Positions 24,753 to 32,861 of a DNA stretch of 64,000 nucleotides are shown here, piece after piece (within the stretch, counting starts at the first letter, position 1; each line of letters starts with the position of its first letter). The stretch is taken from the NCBI RefSeq assembly GCF_022814725.1, contig NZ_CP093442.1, forward strand, positions 1,612,001 through 1,676,000. The letters run 5' to 3'. Source of the stretch: Bdellovibrio reynosensis (lineage in GTDB: Bacteria > Bdellovibrionota > Bdellovibrionia > Bdellovibrionales > Bdellovibrionaceae). The position numbers and the translations under genes were made by a program. The notes below the pieces were generated by a model. It had not been told where the DNA came from, made no database searches, and was given only the letters and a program-made list of their open reading frames with translations.

Positions 24753-26015
24753 TTAGGCATGACGCAAAGTTAAACTTAAGGAGCGCTCTGAATGATAAGT
24801 GACGCGACCTAATTTATCACCCTTGATAGGGCGAACAAAGCGGCATTCTACTATGACGACGGCTACTTTCTGCCCGACCATAAGGGATTTTGAAGCCAAA
24901 GATTCTTTTGCAACCCACTCTGCGGCTTCTTGAACTTCTTTATCGCTAATAAGTTGATCACGGTGACGATGAATTATCGCGTGGGCGCCCGGAAAATCCC
25001 GCAAGTGCAACCAGAAATCCCAAGCCTTAGCCTGACGAAGCAAAGCTAAATTGTCGGCAGCCGATTTACCGCAATAAACGACAGCTCCAGATTCTAAATG
25101 CAGCTTACGACCGCGCGCTTCCGTTTTTTTCATTAAATCCACAAGCTGACTGCCCGCAGGTCTTTCTTTGTAAGTTGCTTTTTCTAGCTGACTGATTTCT
25201 TTAATCAAATCATCCAGTCGATCTTTGGCGCCTTCTTTTTTCGCCAAAAGCTGCTTGGCTTTTGAAAAACTATTTTCGATATTCCAACTTAAAGACTCTT
25301 TTGAATTAACGAACTCTTTAAGATGCTCTGGAACCTGCAAGCGACCTTCGCTTTTTAGAAAATTACCCAGCTCATACCAAGTTTCATACTTGTCGCTTTC
25401 AATTTGCTTTTGAATTTCGCTAAGGGCTTTGCGTTTTTTCTCTAAGTCTTTGGATTTTTGTTTTTCCCACTGTGCGACGGGATCCAAACTGGATTTCTTA
25501 ACCGAACCTTGCTCTGCCAACCATTCCGTTTCAATTTGTTCCAAGGTTCTAGGTGGCGGCGGATTTTCGATTGCTGGCGGTGGGGAAAGATCCAATGGCT
25601 TTTCCCAAGCGATTTGTTTTCCCTGGGATTTAACGATCAGATTTACTTGTTTGGGAATCAGGCGAAGTTCCAGCTCACATTCTGTTTCTGCATTCTTTAA
25701 TGCGATTGTGACGATTCTGCCCCATTGCCCTAAAACTTCCATGGAAGTAAAATACAGATTTTTAGCTTTGGAATTTAAAAACAGTCCAACCGGTTTTGTC
25801 TTCGGGCTCTTCTTAAAGGGGCAGTGATCTTCAAACAATAGCATCATGGGCGTGTTAGGCACAAGGTCTAGTACAAGCCAATAGCGGGTGCGAGATTGAA
25901 AGCCCAAAGCTAGACCACGATCGTTTGCAATGATTTCTTGAAGTTGCGCACCATCTAACAAAGGTGCTACTGAAGAGACAAAATGTTCTAGTTCTTGCTG
26001 GGTCAGGGCTTTCAT
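24753..26015 (-). CDS. NFACT (RqcH/FbpA-like) family protein, short form
   Basis: The product has 420 residues, against roughly 560-580 in typical bacterial RqcH. The C-terminal NFACT-R domain is clear (VVYCGKSAADNLALLRQAK, DFWLHLRDFPGAHAIIHRH, residues about 305-355). The middle is a long coiled coil (about 175-300). The N-terminal NFACT-N part is reduced and poorly conserved. RqcH binds split large ribosomal subunits and adds alanine tails to stalled chains. Whether this shorter form keeps that activity is open. It is separated from gldA by the gldA promoter and is divergent from a small gene. Confidence 0.8.
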   Translation of the reverse strand: MKALTQQELEHFVSSVAPLLDGAQLQEIIANDRGLALGFQSRTRYWLVLDLVPNTPMMLLFEDHCPFKKSPKTKPVGLFLNSKAKNLYFTSMEVLGQWGRIVTIALKNAETECELELRLIPKQVNLIVKSQGKQIAWEKPLDLSPPPAIENPPPPRTLEQIETEWLAEQGSVKKSSLDPVAQWEKQKSKDLEKKRKALSEIQKQIESDKYETWYELGNFLKSEGRLQVPEHLKEFVNSKESLSWNIENSFSKAKQLLAKKEGAKDRLDDLIKEISQLEKATYKERPAGSQLVDLMKKTEARGRKLHLESGAVVYCGKSAADNLALLRQAKAWDFWLHLRDFPGAHAIIHRHRDQLISDKEVQEAAEWVAKESLASKSLMVGQKVAVVIVECRFVRPIKGDKLGRVTYHSERSLSLTLRHA

Positions 26016-26096
26016 ACCAGAGATTGTTTCATTCTTTGGGCCAAATTTCTATGGATGACATTAGGTTCCCAAGGGAAACTCCGATAGTAACAAGGC

Positions 26097-26366
26097 ATGA
26101 CAACGGATAACTTAGTAAAAATAGTTGAAACCCGGCTTCAAGAAACAAAAAACCTGAAGGAGAAATCCCAGGATTTTATTCTGAAGGTGGTCCATATCTA
26201 TACCCTGCAGTTAATGAAACAGGGCAATATTCCCATAGCTTTTATGGAAGACGTCATCGCCGATATCGAAGCTGAAGTGATTGAAATCTACCGCAAAAAG
26301 ACCTACGGGTTCATGACCTTAGAAGACTATCGTCGCCATAAATTTCGTCAAGGTGACGAAAACTAA
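26097..26366 (+). CDS. Small conserved-looking helical protein, function unknown
   Basis: The product has 89 residues and no signal peptide or membrane helix. It is a charged, probably all-helical cytoplasmic protein (VKIVETRLQETKNLKEKSQDFILKV, MEDVIADIEAEVIEIYRKK) ending in a Tyr/Arg/His-rich segment. AACAAGG lies 3 bases before the ATG. A clean terminator directly follows. I do not recognise the family. Confidence 0.7.
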   Translation: MTTDNLVKIVETRLQETKNLKEKSQDFILKVVHIYTLQLMKQGNIPIAFMEDVIADIEAEVIEIYRKKTYGFMTLEDYRRHKFRQGDEN

Positions 26367-26390
26367 AAAGGAGCCCTAGGCTCCTTTTTT
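26365..26390. terminator. Bidirectional terminator between convergent genes
   Basis: AAAAAGGAGCC-CTA-GGCTCCTTTTTT is a symmetrical stem with A and T runs on both sides, so it can serve both the plus-strand 89-residue gene and the minus-strand gene ending at 26419. Confidence 0.9.
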
Positions 26391-26418
26391 ATGCTCTTTT
26401 ATTTCTCTTTTTTGGTTC

Positions 26419-26781
26419 CTATCTTCCTTGAAGCGCCACGATTTTTCGATTCGTTTGGGAAACCTCAAACTTCATGCACACTTCCTGAGCCTGCAAATTA
26501 GTGATGGTATTTACTGACAACATTAATAATGAATCGCTGGATACACCGCAAACTTGCTCGCCGCTTACTAGATCAAGACAAAGCTCTACTTCAGATTTAG
26601 CACCTTGTTCATTGGCTTCTTCGTAAATGTACTTCACTTGCTTACTTAATTTACCGCAACTTTTTTCGTAAGGATTGCCACGTCCACAGGATCCGCAAGA
26701 AGGTGGGGCTGCTTGGGCTTGAGAGAAGATAACTAATGAAGCAGCTAAAATAAAAAGAACAATCGCCAGTAAAGATCTCAT
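26419..26781 (-). CDS. Small secreted cysteine-containing protein, function unknown
   Basis: The product has 120 residues from ATG 26781, with GGAGTGTTT directly upstream. A GTG two codons earlier lies inside that binding site. A signal peptide of about 25 residues ends at AQA, followed by a Cys-rich start (APPSCGSCGRGNPYEKSCGK) and further cysteines later (ELCLDLVSGEQVCG, QEVCMKF). Seven cysteines suggest a disulfide-stabilised periplasmic or exported protein. No family recognised. Confidence 0.75.
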   Translation of the reverse strand: MRSLLAIVLFILAASLVIFSQAQAAPPSCGSCGRGNPYEKSCGKLSKQVKYIYEEANEQGAKSEVELCLDLVSGEQVCGVSSDSLLMLSVNTITNLQAQEVCMKFEVSQTNRKIVALQGR

Positions 26782-26886
26782 AAACACTCCTTGTCTATAT
26801 CACTTCGGATCCTCCGAAGTTGCGGTGAGGTTTTATTCTATGGAGTTCTTAATTGGAGTGATAATTTCAACTCTGTTATGTGTGCC

Positions 26887-27777
26887 CTAGCATTTCTCTA
26901 AAATGGCGAAATAGAGCGGACCAAAACCACTTTTATCTGGCATGAAGGCGACACCCAATTCCGTGCGCTCGCCGCCGACACCGACGGCAGCTTCAACGAG
27001 TTTTACAGAATCTTTTTTCTTTTTAAGTAGTTTGCGCACGACTTCGTCATTTTCTGTTGGGCTAATGGAACACGTAGAATAAACGATTCTTCCACCTGGT
27101 TTCACTGCTAAAAAAGCCGCGGCTAACAATGAATACTGTCGTGAAGCCAAGTGTTCGGTTCTGCGCGGGCTCCACTCATCTTGGGCGGCTTTATTTTCTA
27201 AAATATGTCGTTCGCCAGAACAAGGAGCATCTAGCAGAATACGATCAAAACTTTCAGGCTCTTTAAGGCCGAATTGTACGCCGTCCTTGCCAGTCACCCA
27301 AACGCGGTTGCGAATATCGCGGGGAACATATTGTTGAATGACTTTTTTGAGGCGTTCCCGTCTTTCCGGGGAAAGATCGTTGCAAAAGATTTCGCCGGAT
27401 TCTTTTAAGGCTTCAATCAGCACCAAGCTTTTTCCACCGGGTGCTGCACACATATCTAGTACTCGATCACCCGACTGAACATCTAAGGCTCTAGCGACCA
27501 TGACACTGGCTGGATCAAGAATATAAACATCTAATAGTTCATCCTCATTGCGTTCTGGCTGAACGAAACTGCCAGGGGTCATCCATTTGCAACCTGGTAA
27601 GGCCATTTCTTCATTAAGATGAAACCACTTTTTACTTTCGATATCAGCGATCAGGCTAAGATTATTAATGCGCGCCACTTGTTGTTCTGGTTGAGTCAAA
27701 GCCGCGAACAACGCAGGCCAACGATCGCCGTACACCTTTTGAAAATGTTTATAAAAGCCGTGGTCTTCAGAAATCAT
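26887..27777 (-). CDS. RsmB/NOP2/Sun family RNA (cytosine-5) methyltransferase
   Basis: The product has 296 residues. The SAM-binding motif DMCAAPGGKS is at 109-118, and the catalytic cysteine pair Cys186 (DAPCSGERH) and Cys236 (YSTCSISPTEND) is complete. The N-terminus (FYKHFQKVYGDRWPALFAAL) resembles the NSUN3/NSUN4-type short proteins that lack the NusB-like domain of RsmB. It should methylate a cytosine in rRNA or tRNA. It lies 8 bases downstream of phoR on the same strand and may be transcribed with the pho genes. Confidence 0.9.
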   Translation of the reverse strand: MISEDHGFYKHFQKVYGDRWPALFAALTQPEQQVARINNLSLIADIESKKWFHLNEEMALPGCKWMTPGSFVQPERNEDELLDVYILDPASVMVARALDVQSGDRVLDMCAAPGGKSLVLIEALKESGEIFCNDLSPERRERLKKVIQQYVPRDIRNRVWVTGKDGVQFGLKEPESFDRILLDAPCSGERHILENKAAQDEWSPRRTEHLASRQYSLLAAAFLAVKPGGRIVYSTCSISPTENDEVVRKLLKKKKDSVKLVEAAVGVGGERTELGVAFMPDKSGFGPLYFAILEKC

Positions 27778-27785
27778 CTTTAGTC

Positions 27786-29210
27786 CTATTTAACCGGAAA
27801 AGTGCAGATAAATTCGCTTCCTTTATCTATTACACTTTTTACTGCCACTGTGCCACCGTGACTTTGCATAATGTGCTTAACAATAGCTAAACCTAAACCT
27901 GTACCACCAGCGTCTCTAGTGCGGCCCTTGTCGATGCGATAAAAACGTTCAAACAAACGATCTAAATGTTCTTCAGGTACGCCAGGCCCGTCATCAATAA
28001 CCCGTAAGATCACATTCTTTTCATCACCTTCCCAACGGATTTGGACAGTTTTTCCGTTAGGAATAAATTTGATGGCATTTGAAACAAGATTTCTTAAAAC
28101 CTGTTCGACCTTTTTGGCATCCGCCATAAACGGTTCCACTTCGCCAATCACACGAATTGAAATATTTTTTGCCCCGGCCATCACAGCAAGTTCTGTGATG
28201 ATATGCTCAGAAATTTGTAAGGGATGAATTTGTTCTAATTTCAAGGCAGCTTGGGAATCCAACGAACTTAAACTTAATAAGTCGTTCACCAAATCCATTA
28301 AGCGATCGATATTTTTAGAAACGATATCTAAGAATCTTCCCGCCTGTTGGATCTGTCCTGACTTAACATCCTCTTTCAAGGTATCGACATAACCCTTAAT
28401 CGAAGTCAGGGGCGTTCGCAGTTCGTGGGAAGCATTACCTACGAAATCAATGCGGATCTGTTCTGTCTTTTTTAACTCTGTAATATCATGGAAAATGCCA
28501 ACCACACCGTACATGACTTTGGTTTTTTCATTGCGAATGGGATTGACCGAAACCGAAAAGAATCTTTGCTGATTATCGATTAACGTCGGCAGCTTCACGG
28601 TAAAACGCTGCCCTTTTCCTTCCGTGATTGTGCGCGCAAAGCCTTCAAGAACATCTGAGGAACGGATGGCATCTTTTAAACGCAGGTTCGGGGACTTCAT
28701 GCGATCTGCAGTTAAAAACTGGGCACCAAACTGAGAGTTAAAATAAAGGATCTTTTCATCAAGGCTTACACTCACTAAGCCCTCTGCCACAGCACTCATA
28801 AATGCTTGGGATTCTTCTTGGGCTTGCAGAAATTGGGCTTTGCGCTTTTTCATTTTGCGGTGAATGTGGTTTAAAGCCACATCTAACTCAGAAATATCAT
28901 CCAGCTCATCATCAAGCAGATCGTCTTCCTGATTTTCCACTAGGTTCCCATAAACTCTTTTACTAGAAATTCTTAAGGCCTTTAGAATCACGCGATGAAT
29001 AGGACGTGCAAATCGATAGGACGTGAGTGCTGCGACAAAATTACTGAAGAAAAAAAAGTTTAAAAGGGCTTCGTTATAAACAAACGGTCGCACACGGTAG
29101 CGCGTATCGACCACAGCAATAAGCACCAAAAAAAGCACATTGAATGCTAGCACTTGATAAAAATAGAATTTCCAAAATATGCGCCAAGGGAATCTTACAA
29201 ATCGCTTCAT
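27786..29210 (-). CDS. phoR: PhoR-like sensor histidine kinase
   Basis: The product has 474 residues. Two membrane helices (about 15-34 and 47-65) leave almost no periplasmic sensor. They are followed by a linker, a PAS domain (about 138-245, ending GVVGIFHDITELKK) and the kinase core. The phosphorylated His262 is in NASHELRTPLTSIKGYVDTL. N (NLVSNAIKF), G1 (DDGPGVPEEH), F and G2 (GGTGLGLAIVKH) boxes are complete. This layout is PhoR-like. It overlaps phoB by four bases. Confidence 0.92.
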   Translation of the reverse strand: MKRFVRFPWRIFWKFYFYQVLAFNVLFLVLIAVVDTRYRVRPFVYNEALLNFFFFSNFVAALTSYRFARPIHRVILKALRISSKRVYGNLVENQEDDLLDDELDDISELDVALNHIHRKMKKRKAQFLQAQEESQAFMSAVAEGLVSVSLDEKILYFNSQFGAQFLTADRMKSPNLRLKDAIRSSDVLEGFARTITEGKGQRFTVKLPTLIDNQQRFFSVSVNPIRNEKTKVMYGVVGIFHDITELKKTEQIRIDFVGNASHELRTPLTSIKGYVDTLKEDVKSGQIQQAGRFLDIVSKNIDRLMDLVNDLLSLSSLDSQAALKLEQIHPLQISEHIITELAVMAGAKNISIRVIGEVEPFMADAKKVEQVLRNLVSNAIKFIPNGKTVQIRWEGDEKNVILRVIDDGPGVPEEHLDRLFERFYRIDKGRTRDAGGTGLGLAIVKHIMQSHGGTVAVKSVIDKGSEFICTFPVK

Positions 29211-29923
29211 GCGATATCTACTTTAACCCGATATCCTACTCCGCGGATAGTCTCAATGCGATCTCCCCACTCACCTAACTTCTTGCGTAATCCAAAAACG
29301 TGGGTGTCTATGGTGCGGCCGACCACATTAATGCCCTCACCTTGAATATTTTCGATCAGTTTTTCTCGCGTTAACACGCAGCCCATGTTTTGCACTAACG
29401 ATCCTAGAAGTTTGAACTCGGATGGAGTTAAGTGCAGCGGCTCGCTGTTATAAGAAATTTCATAGGTCTTAAAGTTCATTTTTAAGCCACCCACCGAAAC
29501 TTCACTGCTATCAGAAGGGGGTGCTGCGATATTGGCACTTCTTCTTAGAAGGGCCTTTACTCTGGCAATGAAAACACCTGGATTAAAAGGTTTAGTCAGA
29601 TAGTCATCAGCGCCTTTTTCTAGGCCCGCCACGATATCTTGTGGCTCTGCCATCGCTGTTACCATTAGGACGGAGGCGTCCCTTGCTTTGGCTTTGATCT
29701 TTCCAACAAGATCAACACCGCTCATCCCAGGAAGCATCCAATCAAGCACGAAAAGTTGGAAGTTTGGATTACGATTCACTTCATTCAAGGCATCTTCAGC
29801 AGAAGAACATTCGGTCACTTTGAAGCCCTGACGCAATAAATGCAGGGCCATCAACTCACGAATCTCTTGTTCGTCTTCCACTACTAGCACATGAATCAAA
29901 TTCTCAGCCAAACTTTCCTCCAT
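29207..29923 (-). CDS. phoB: PhoB-like response regulator (OmpR family)
   Basis: The receiver domain carries the acidic pair (VEDEQE), the phospho-acceptor Asp61 (FVLDWMLPG) and Lys in DYLTKPF. The C-terminal winged helix (LHLTPSEFKLLGSLVQN, VGRTIDTHVFGLRKKLGEWGDRIETIRGVGYRV) is typical of PhoB. The start is uncertain. I give ATG 29923 within the end of phoU, but its own GGAGGA could instead serve a TTG a few codons later. It should bind the Pho-box-like repeats upstream of phoU. Confidence 0.92.
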   Translation of the reverse strand: MEESLAENLIHVLVVEDEQEIRELMALHLLRQGFKVTECSSAEDALNEVNRNPNFQLFVLDWMLPGMSGVDLVGKIKAKARDASVLMVTAMAEPQDIVAGLEKGADDYLTKPFNPGVFIARVKALLRRSANIAAPPSDSSEVSVGGLKMNFKTYEISYNSEPLHLTPSEFKLLGSLVQNMGCVLTREKLIENIQGEGINVVGRTIDTHVFGLRKKLGEWGDRIETIRGVGYRVKVDIA

Positions 29924-30569
29924 GACGTATATCTTTACCTGTGAAGGCGAAAATAACGTCTTCTGCGATATTTGTTGCGTGGTCACCCAAGCGCTCTAAG
30001 TTTCTTGCAATCAAAATCAAATCCAAACCAGCTTCAACATCTTCACCATGGCTTTTCATATGGAGGACGGCATCTTTAAAGACTTTGTTTTTCAAAGCAT
30101 CAATTTCGTCATCCATCATAAGAATGTCTTTAGCTTGTTGAACATCACCGCGAACAAAGGAATCAAGAGACCCCTTCACCATGCGACCTGCGATTTCCGA
30201 CATTTTTTTGATGTCGTCCAATTGCTGTTGAATTGGTTTACGACCTAAATAGTCTTTTCCAGAATAAGAAATATTCACAGATTGGTCGCCCATACGCTCT
30301 AGATCGTTATTGATTTTAATCACTGACAAAATCAAACGCAGATCTTTAGCTACCGGCCCTTGCTTAGCAAGTAAGTTCATACAAGCATTGTCGACTTTGA
30401 TATGATCTTCATTGATAAGCTTTTCAATGGCGTGCACCTGATCAAACATGCCCAAGTCCTTGGACAACAATGCCGCAGTAACTTGCGACAAAGCTTTTTC
30501 GACGTGGCCACCCATTAGAAGAATCATTTTCTTTAAATCTTCAATTTGAGTGTCAATCGCTCTTTCCAT
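29904..30569 (-). CDS. phoU: Phosphate-signalling regulator PhoU
   Basis: The product has 221 residues from ATG 30569, with GGAGAATGATC upstream. It consists of two three-helix PhoU repeats with the metal-binding signatures NNDLERMGDQSVNI and ARNLERLGDHATNIAED. PhoU links phosphate transporter state to PhoR. Here it is first in a phoU-phoB-phoR operon. No pstSCAB genes are in the window, so the transporter must be elsewhere or of another type. Confidence 0.95.
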   Translation of the reverse strand: MERAIDTQIEDLKKMILLMGGHVEKALSQVTAALLSKDLGMFDQVHAIEKLINEDHIKVDNACMNLLAKQGPVAKDLRLILSVIKINNDLERMGDQSVNISYSGKDYLGRKPIQQQLDDIKKMSEIAGRMVKGSLDSFVRGDVQQAKDILMMDDEIDALKNKVFKDAVLHMKSHGEDVEAGLDLILIARNLERLGDHATNIAEDVIFAFTGKDIRHGGKFG

Positions 30570-30613
30570 GATCATTCTCCAGGGCACCTTGCCCATTGTT
30601 TATAATTATTTAT

Positions 30614-30669
30614 TTAACAAAAACACCGGTTAACACGGCATTCTTAAACATTCTAACAGAATCTTAACA
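30614..30669 (-). promoter_or_regulatory. Pho-box-like repeats upstream of phoU
   Basis: On the minus strand the hexamer TGTTAA or TGTTAG recurs at 30669-30664, 30658-30653, 30635-30630 and 30619-30614, with a further TGTTTAA at 30650-30644. The first two are spaced by 11 bases (TGTTAAGATTCTGTTAGAAT), the period of PhoB binding sites. Autoregulation of the operon by PhoB is inferred. Confidence 0.5.
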
Positions 30670-30685
30670 ATATACTCAAACTACC

Positions 30686-31741
30686 TTAAAACAAAGCCTG
30701 TCCCGCAATGGAAATCTTCGTGCGATCCCGTGCTGAAACCGAAAAGCTTTCGCCATATTTTGTATAGTCCACCACTAATGCAGCTTTGACATCATCAGTA
30801 AGTTGGTACGCTAAAGATGCAAGCCCCGTTTGCAAATTTTTTCCGTCTTCACCAACTACGGCATTAAGATAGTCATAGCGAAGCATCAATTCTGCTTTGG
30901 GACCCGTGCTGATGACAGTGAATAAACTGGCCGCCTGCCCTTTTACAGCTTGGCCTGAAAGTGCCGACACATCTACGTCATCGGCAATATCTAAGGCGGT
31001 CATCCCATCAGCGGGATCTTGGGTTGCTAATAATTCCAATCCCCAGGTCACGGCACCGTGCCCTTCATACATCATTAACGCTTGAATTCGCTCTTTTAAT
31101 GAAACCCCTTCACCGTAAAGTTCATAGGTGCCGCGGGTGTAACCAAAAGAAAAACTCCAGGGCTCTACAGGAGTCAGACGTAAGAATAATGAAGCCTCCT
31201 TGTGGGATCCTTCTTCAGCACCTTCAGCCCCTTCGCCGTTTGAAAAAGTCAAAGCCCATTCGCCAAAGTTTTGGGAAAGCTCTGACATAAATGAAATGCC
31301 TAGGTCGCTTGGATTTAGATATCGCCATTTTTCAGTCATGGCCCAGGCGTCACGCTCTAAAAATCGGTAATGATATGTTTCATACTGGGCTTCTTGCCAA
31401 ACTTGGGGAATCAAACCGAAACGAACCGCATGCATTCCTGCAAAAAGACTCACTAGATCAACATAAGCCTCACGCACTTTGACGTCGAATCTTTCAGTCG
31501 ACGAGGTTTTAGACTCTGAACCTTCAAAAACCAAAGTTAGTACATTTTCTTCTTTTAACGGCGCATTGATATCCAAGAACAACCCAGGAACCGCAAAGTT
31601 TGAATTCCCTCTTTCGCCAGTTGGCAAAGTTGAAACTCCAACGGAAGCGTCTAGTTCCCCAGAAATTTCTAGATCTGATAGAGCGAAGGCCTGAGAGCAG
31701 CTAAAAATATAAAATAATGCACAAAGAACACGTTTTTTCAT
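30686..31741 (-). CDS. Outer-membrane porin-like beta-barrel protein
   Basis: The product has about 351 residues from ATG 31741 (MKKRVLCALFYIFSCSQAFA as signal peptide). A second ATG three codons upstream is also possible. The body alternates polar and hydrophobic residues in many short strands (ASLFLRLTPVEPWSFSFGYTRGTYELYG, AELMLRYDYLNAVVG, VKAALVVDYTKYGESFSVSARD) and ends in Phe, the usual barrel-assembly signal. MHAVRFGLIPQVWQE resembles porin plug regions. Its place upstream of phoU suggests a phosphate or polyphosphate channel of OprP/OprO type, inferred from context only. Confidence 0.78.
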   Translation of the reverse strand: MKKRVLCALFYIFSCSQAFALSDLEISGELDASVGVSTLPTGERGNSNFAVPGLFLDINAPLKEENVLTLVFEGSESKTSSTERFDVKVREAYVDLVSLFAGMHAVRFGLIPQVWQEAQYETYHYRFLERDAWAMTEKWRYLNPSDLGISFMSELSQNFGEWALTFSNGEGAEGAEEGSHKEASLFLRLTPVEPWSFSFGYTRGTYELYGEGVSLKERIQALMMYEGHGAVTWGLELLATQDPADGMTALDIADDVDVSALSGQAVKGQAASLFTVISTGPKAELMLRYDYLNAVVGEDGKNLQTGLASLAYQLTDDVKAALVVDYTKYGESFSVSARDRTKISIAGQALF

Positions 31742-31791
31742 GTCTCTCATGGTGCCATTTTTATATACTATTGCCAAAGGAGATCTTTATC

Positions 31792-32712
31792 GTGTTACGT
31801 CGTGTGTCTGCCATTGATATTGGTTCAAATGCCATTCGCATGATGATCGCGGATATTTCTGGACATCCGTCTCCGACAATTCAAGTTGTTAAAAGATTTC
31901 GGGCCGCCGTGCGCCTAGGCCATGATGTTTTTACTGAAGGCATTATTACGCCGGCAACTATGGACATAGCAAAGGCCACCTTTCGCCGATATGCAGAGAC
32001 TAATAAAGAATTAAATGTCGAGGTCTGTCGCGCGGTCGCCACCAGTGCTTGCCGCGAAGCTAAAAACCGCCAAGATTTTGTCGATGAAATTTTCAAAAAT
32101 TCCCACATCCCCATTGAGGTGATTGATGGAACCGAAGAAGGTCGTCTGATTCACTTGGCTGTCCGCAAAGAATTAAACTTAGACAACAAACGCAGCATGC
32201 TGATTGATATTGGCGGTGGAAGTGTTGAAGTTACTTTTTCTGACGGCGACAAGATGACGGCTACAAAATCCTTTCCGATGGGGACCGTGCGCATTCTAGA
32301 AAATCTTACTAAGCGCCAACTGAATGAGGCCCATTTGAATATTATCATGGGTGAATTTTTAGGTGATCTTGGCGAACATATTTATAAAAACTGTGACCAT
32401 GACCCCGTGGATTTTGCCATCGGTACAGGTGGAAATTTAGAGTGTCTGGGTAAACTTAAGGTTCAGCTTTTAAATGCAGCTCCTCATAGTTTTTTAACTC
32501 TGTCTGAACTTAATGCGATCATCGAAAAACTAAAAACATTTAAGGTCAAAGAGCGCGTTGAAGTCTTGAAACTTCGCCCTGATCGCGCCGATGTGATCGT
32601 GCCTGCGGCAATGTTAGTGCAAACAATCATGCGCCAGGCAGAGGTTCAAAAAATTCTAATTCCCGGGGTTGGACTTCGCGATGGGATCGCATGGTCGATG
32701 CTAACTAAGTAA
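31792..32712 (+). CDS. ppx: Exopolyphosphatase (Ppx/GppA family)
   Basis: The GTG at 31792 is preceded by AAAGGAGATCTTTATC and starts VLRRVSAIDIGSNAIRMMIADI, the family N-terminus. The 306 residues cover only the two-domain ASKHA core, as in short Ppx proteins, without the C-terminal HD domain. Further motifs are ATSACREAKN, DGTEEGRLI (the conserved Glu in GTEEG), LIDIGGGSVEVTF and GTGGNLECLGKL. It hydrolyses polyphosphate or pppGpp. It is divergent from the porin and near ppk1, so the store is both made and used from this region. Confidence 0.92.
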   Translation: MLRRVSAIDIGSNAIRMMIADISGHPSPTIQVVKRFRAAVRLGHDVFTEGIITPATMDIAKATFRRYAETNKELNVEVCRAVATSACREAKNRQDFVDEIFKNSHIPIEVIDGTEEGRLIHLAVRKELNLDNKRSMLIDIGGGSVEVTFSDGDKMTATKSFPMGTVRILENLTKRQLNEAHLNIIMGEFLGDLGEHIYKNCDHDPVDFAIGTGGNLECLGKLKVQLLNAAPHSFLTLSELNAIIEKLKTFKVKERVEVLKLRPDRADVIVPAAMLVQTIMRQAEVQKILIPGVGLRDGIAWSMLTK

Positions 32713-32861
32713 CACCCGCTAAAGCAAAATGTCACCTTTCCCAGTCTGAGACAGTTTTAACGAAAATCCCCTCTATTAAGTCGCACTTGTAGTATTTGGC
32801 CTCGTTATTGTGGCATCGGTCTTGCCTCTATTCATAGTGAGACAAACTTTTAGAGGTGTTT

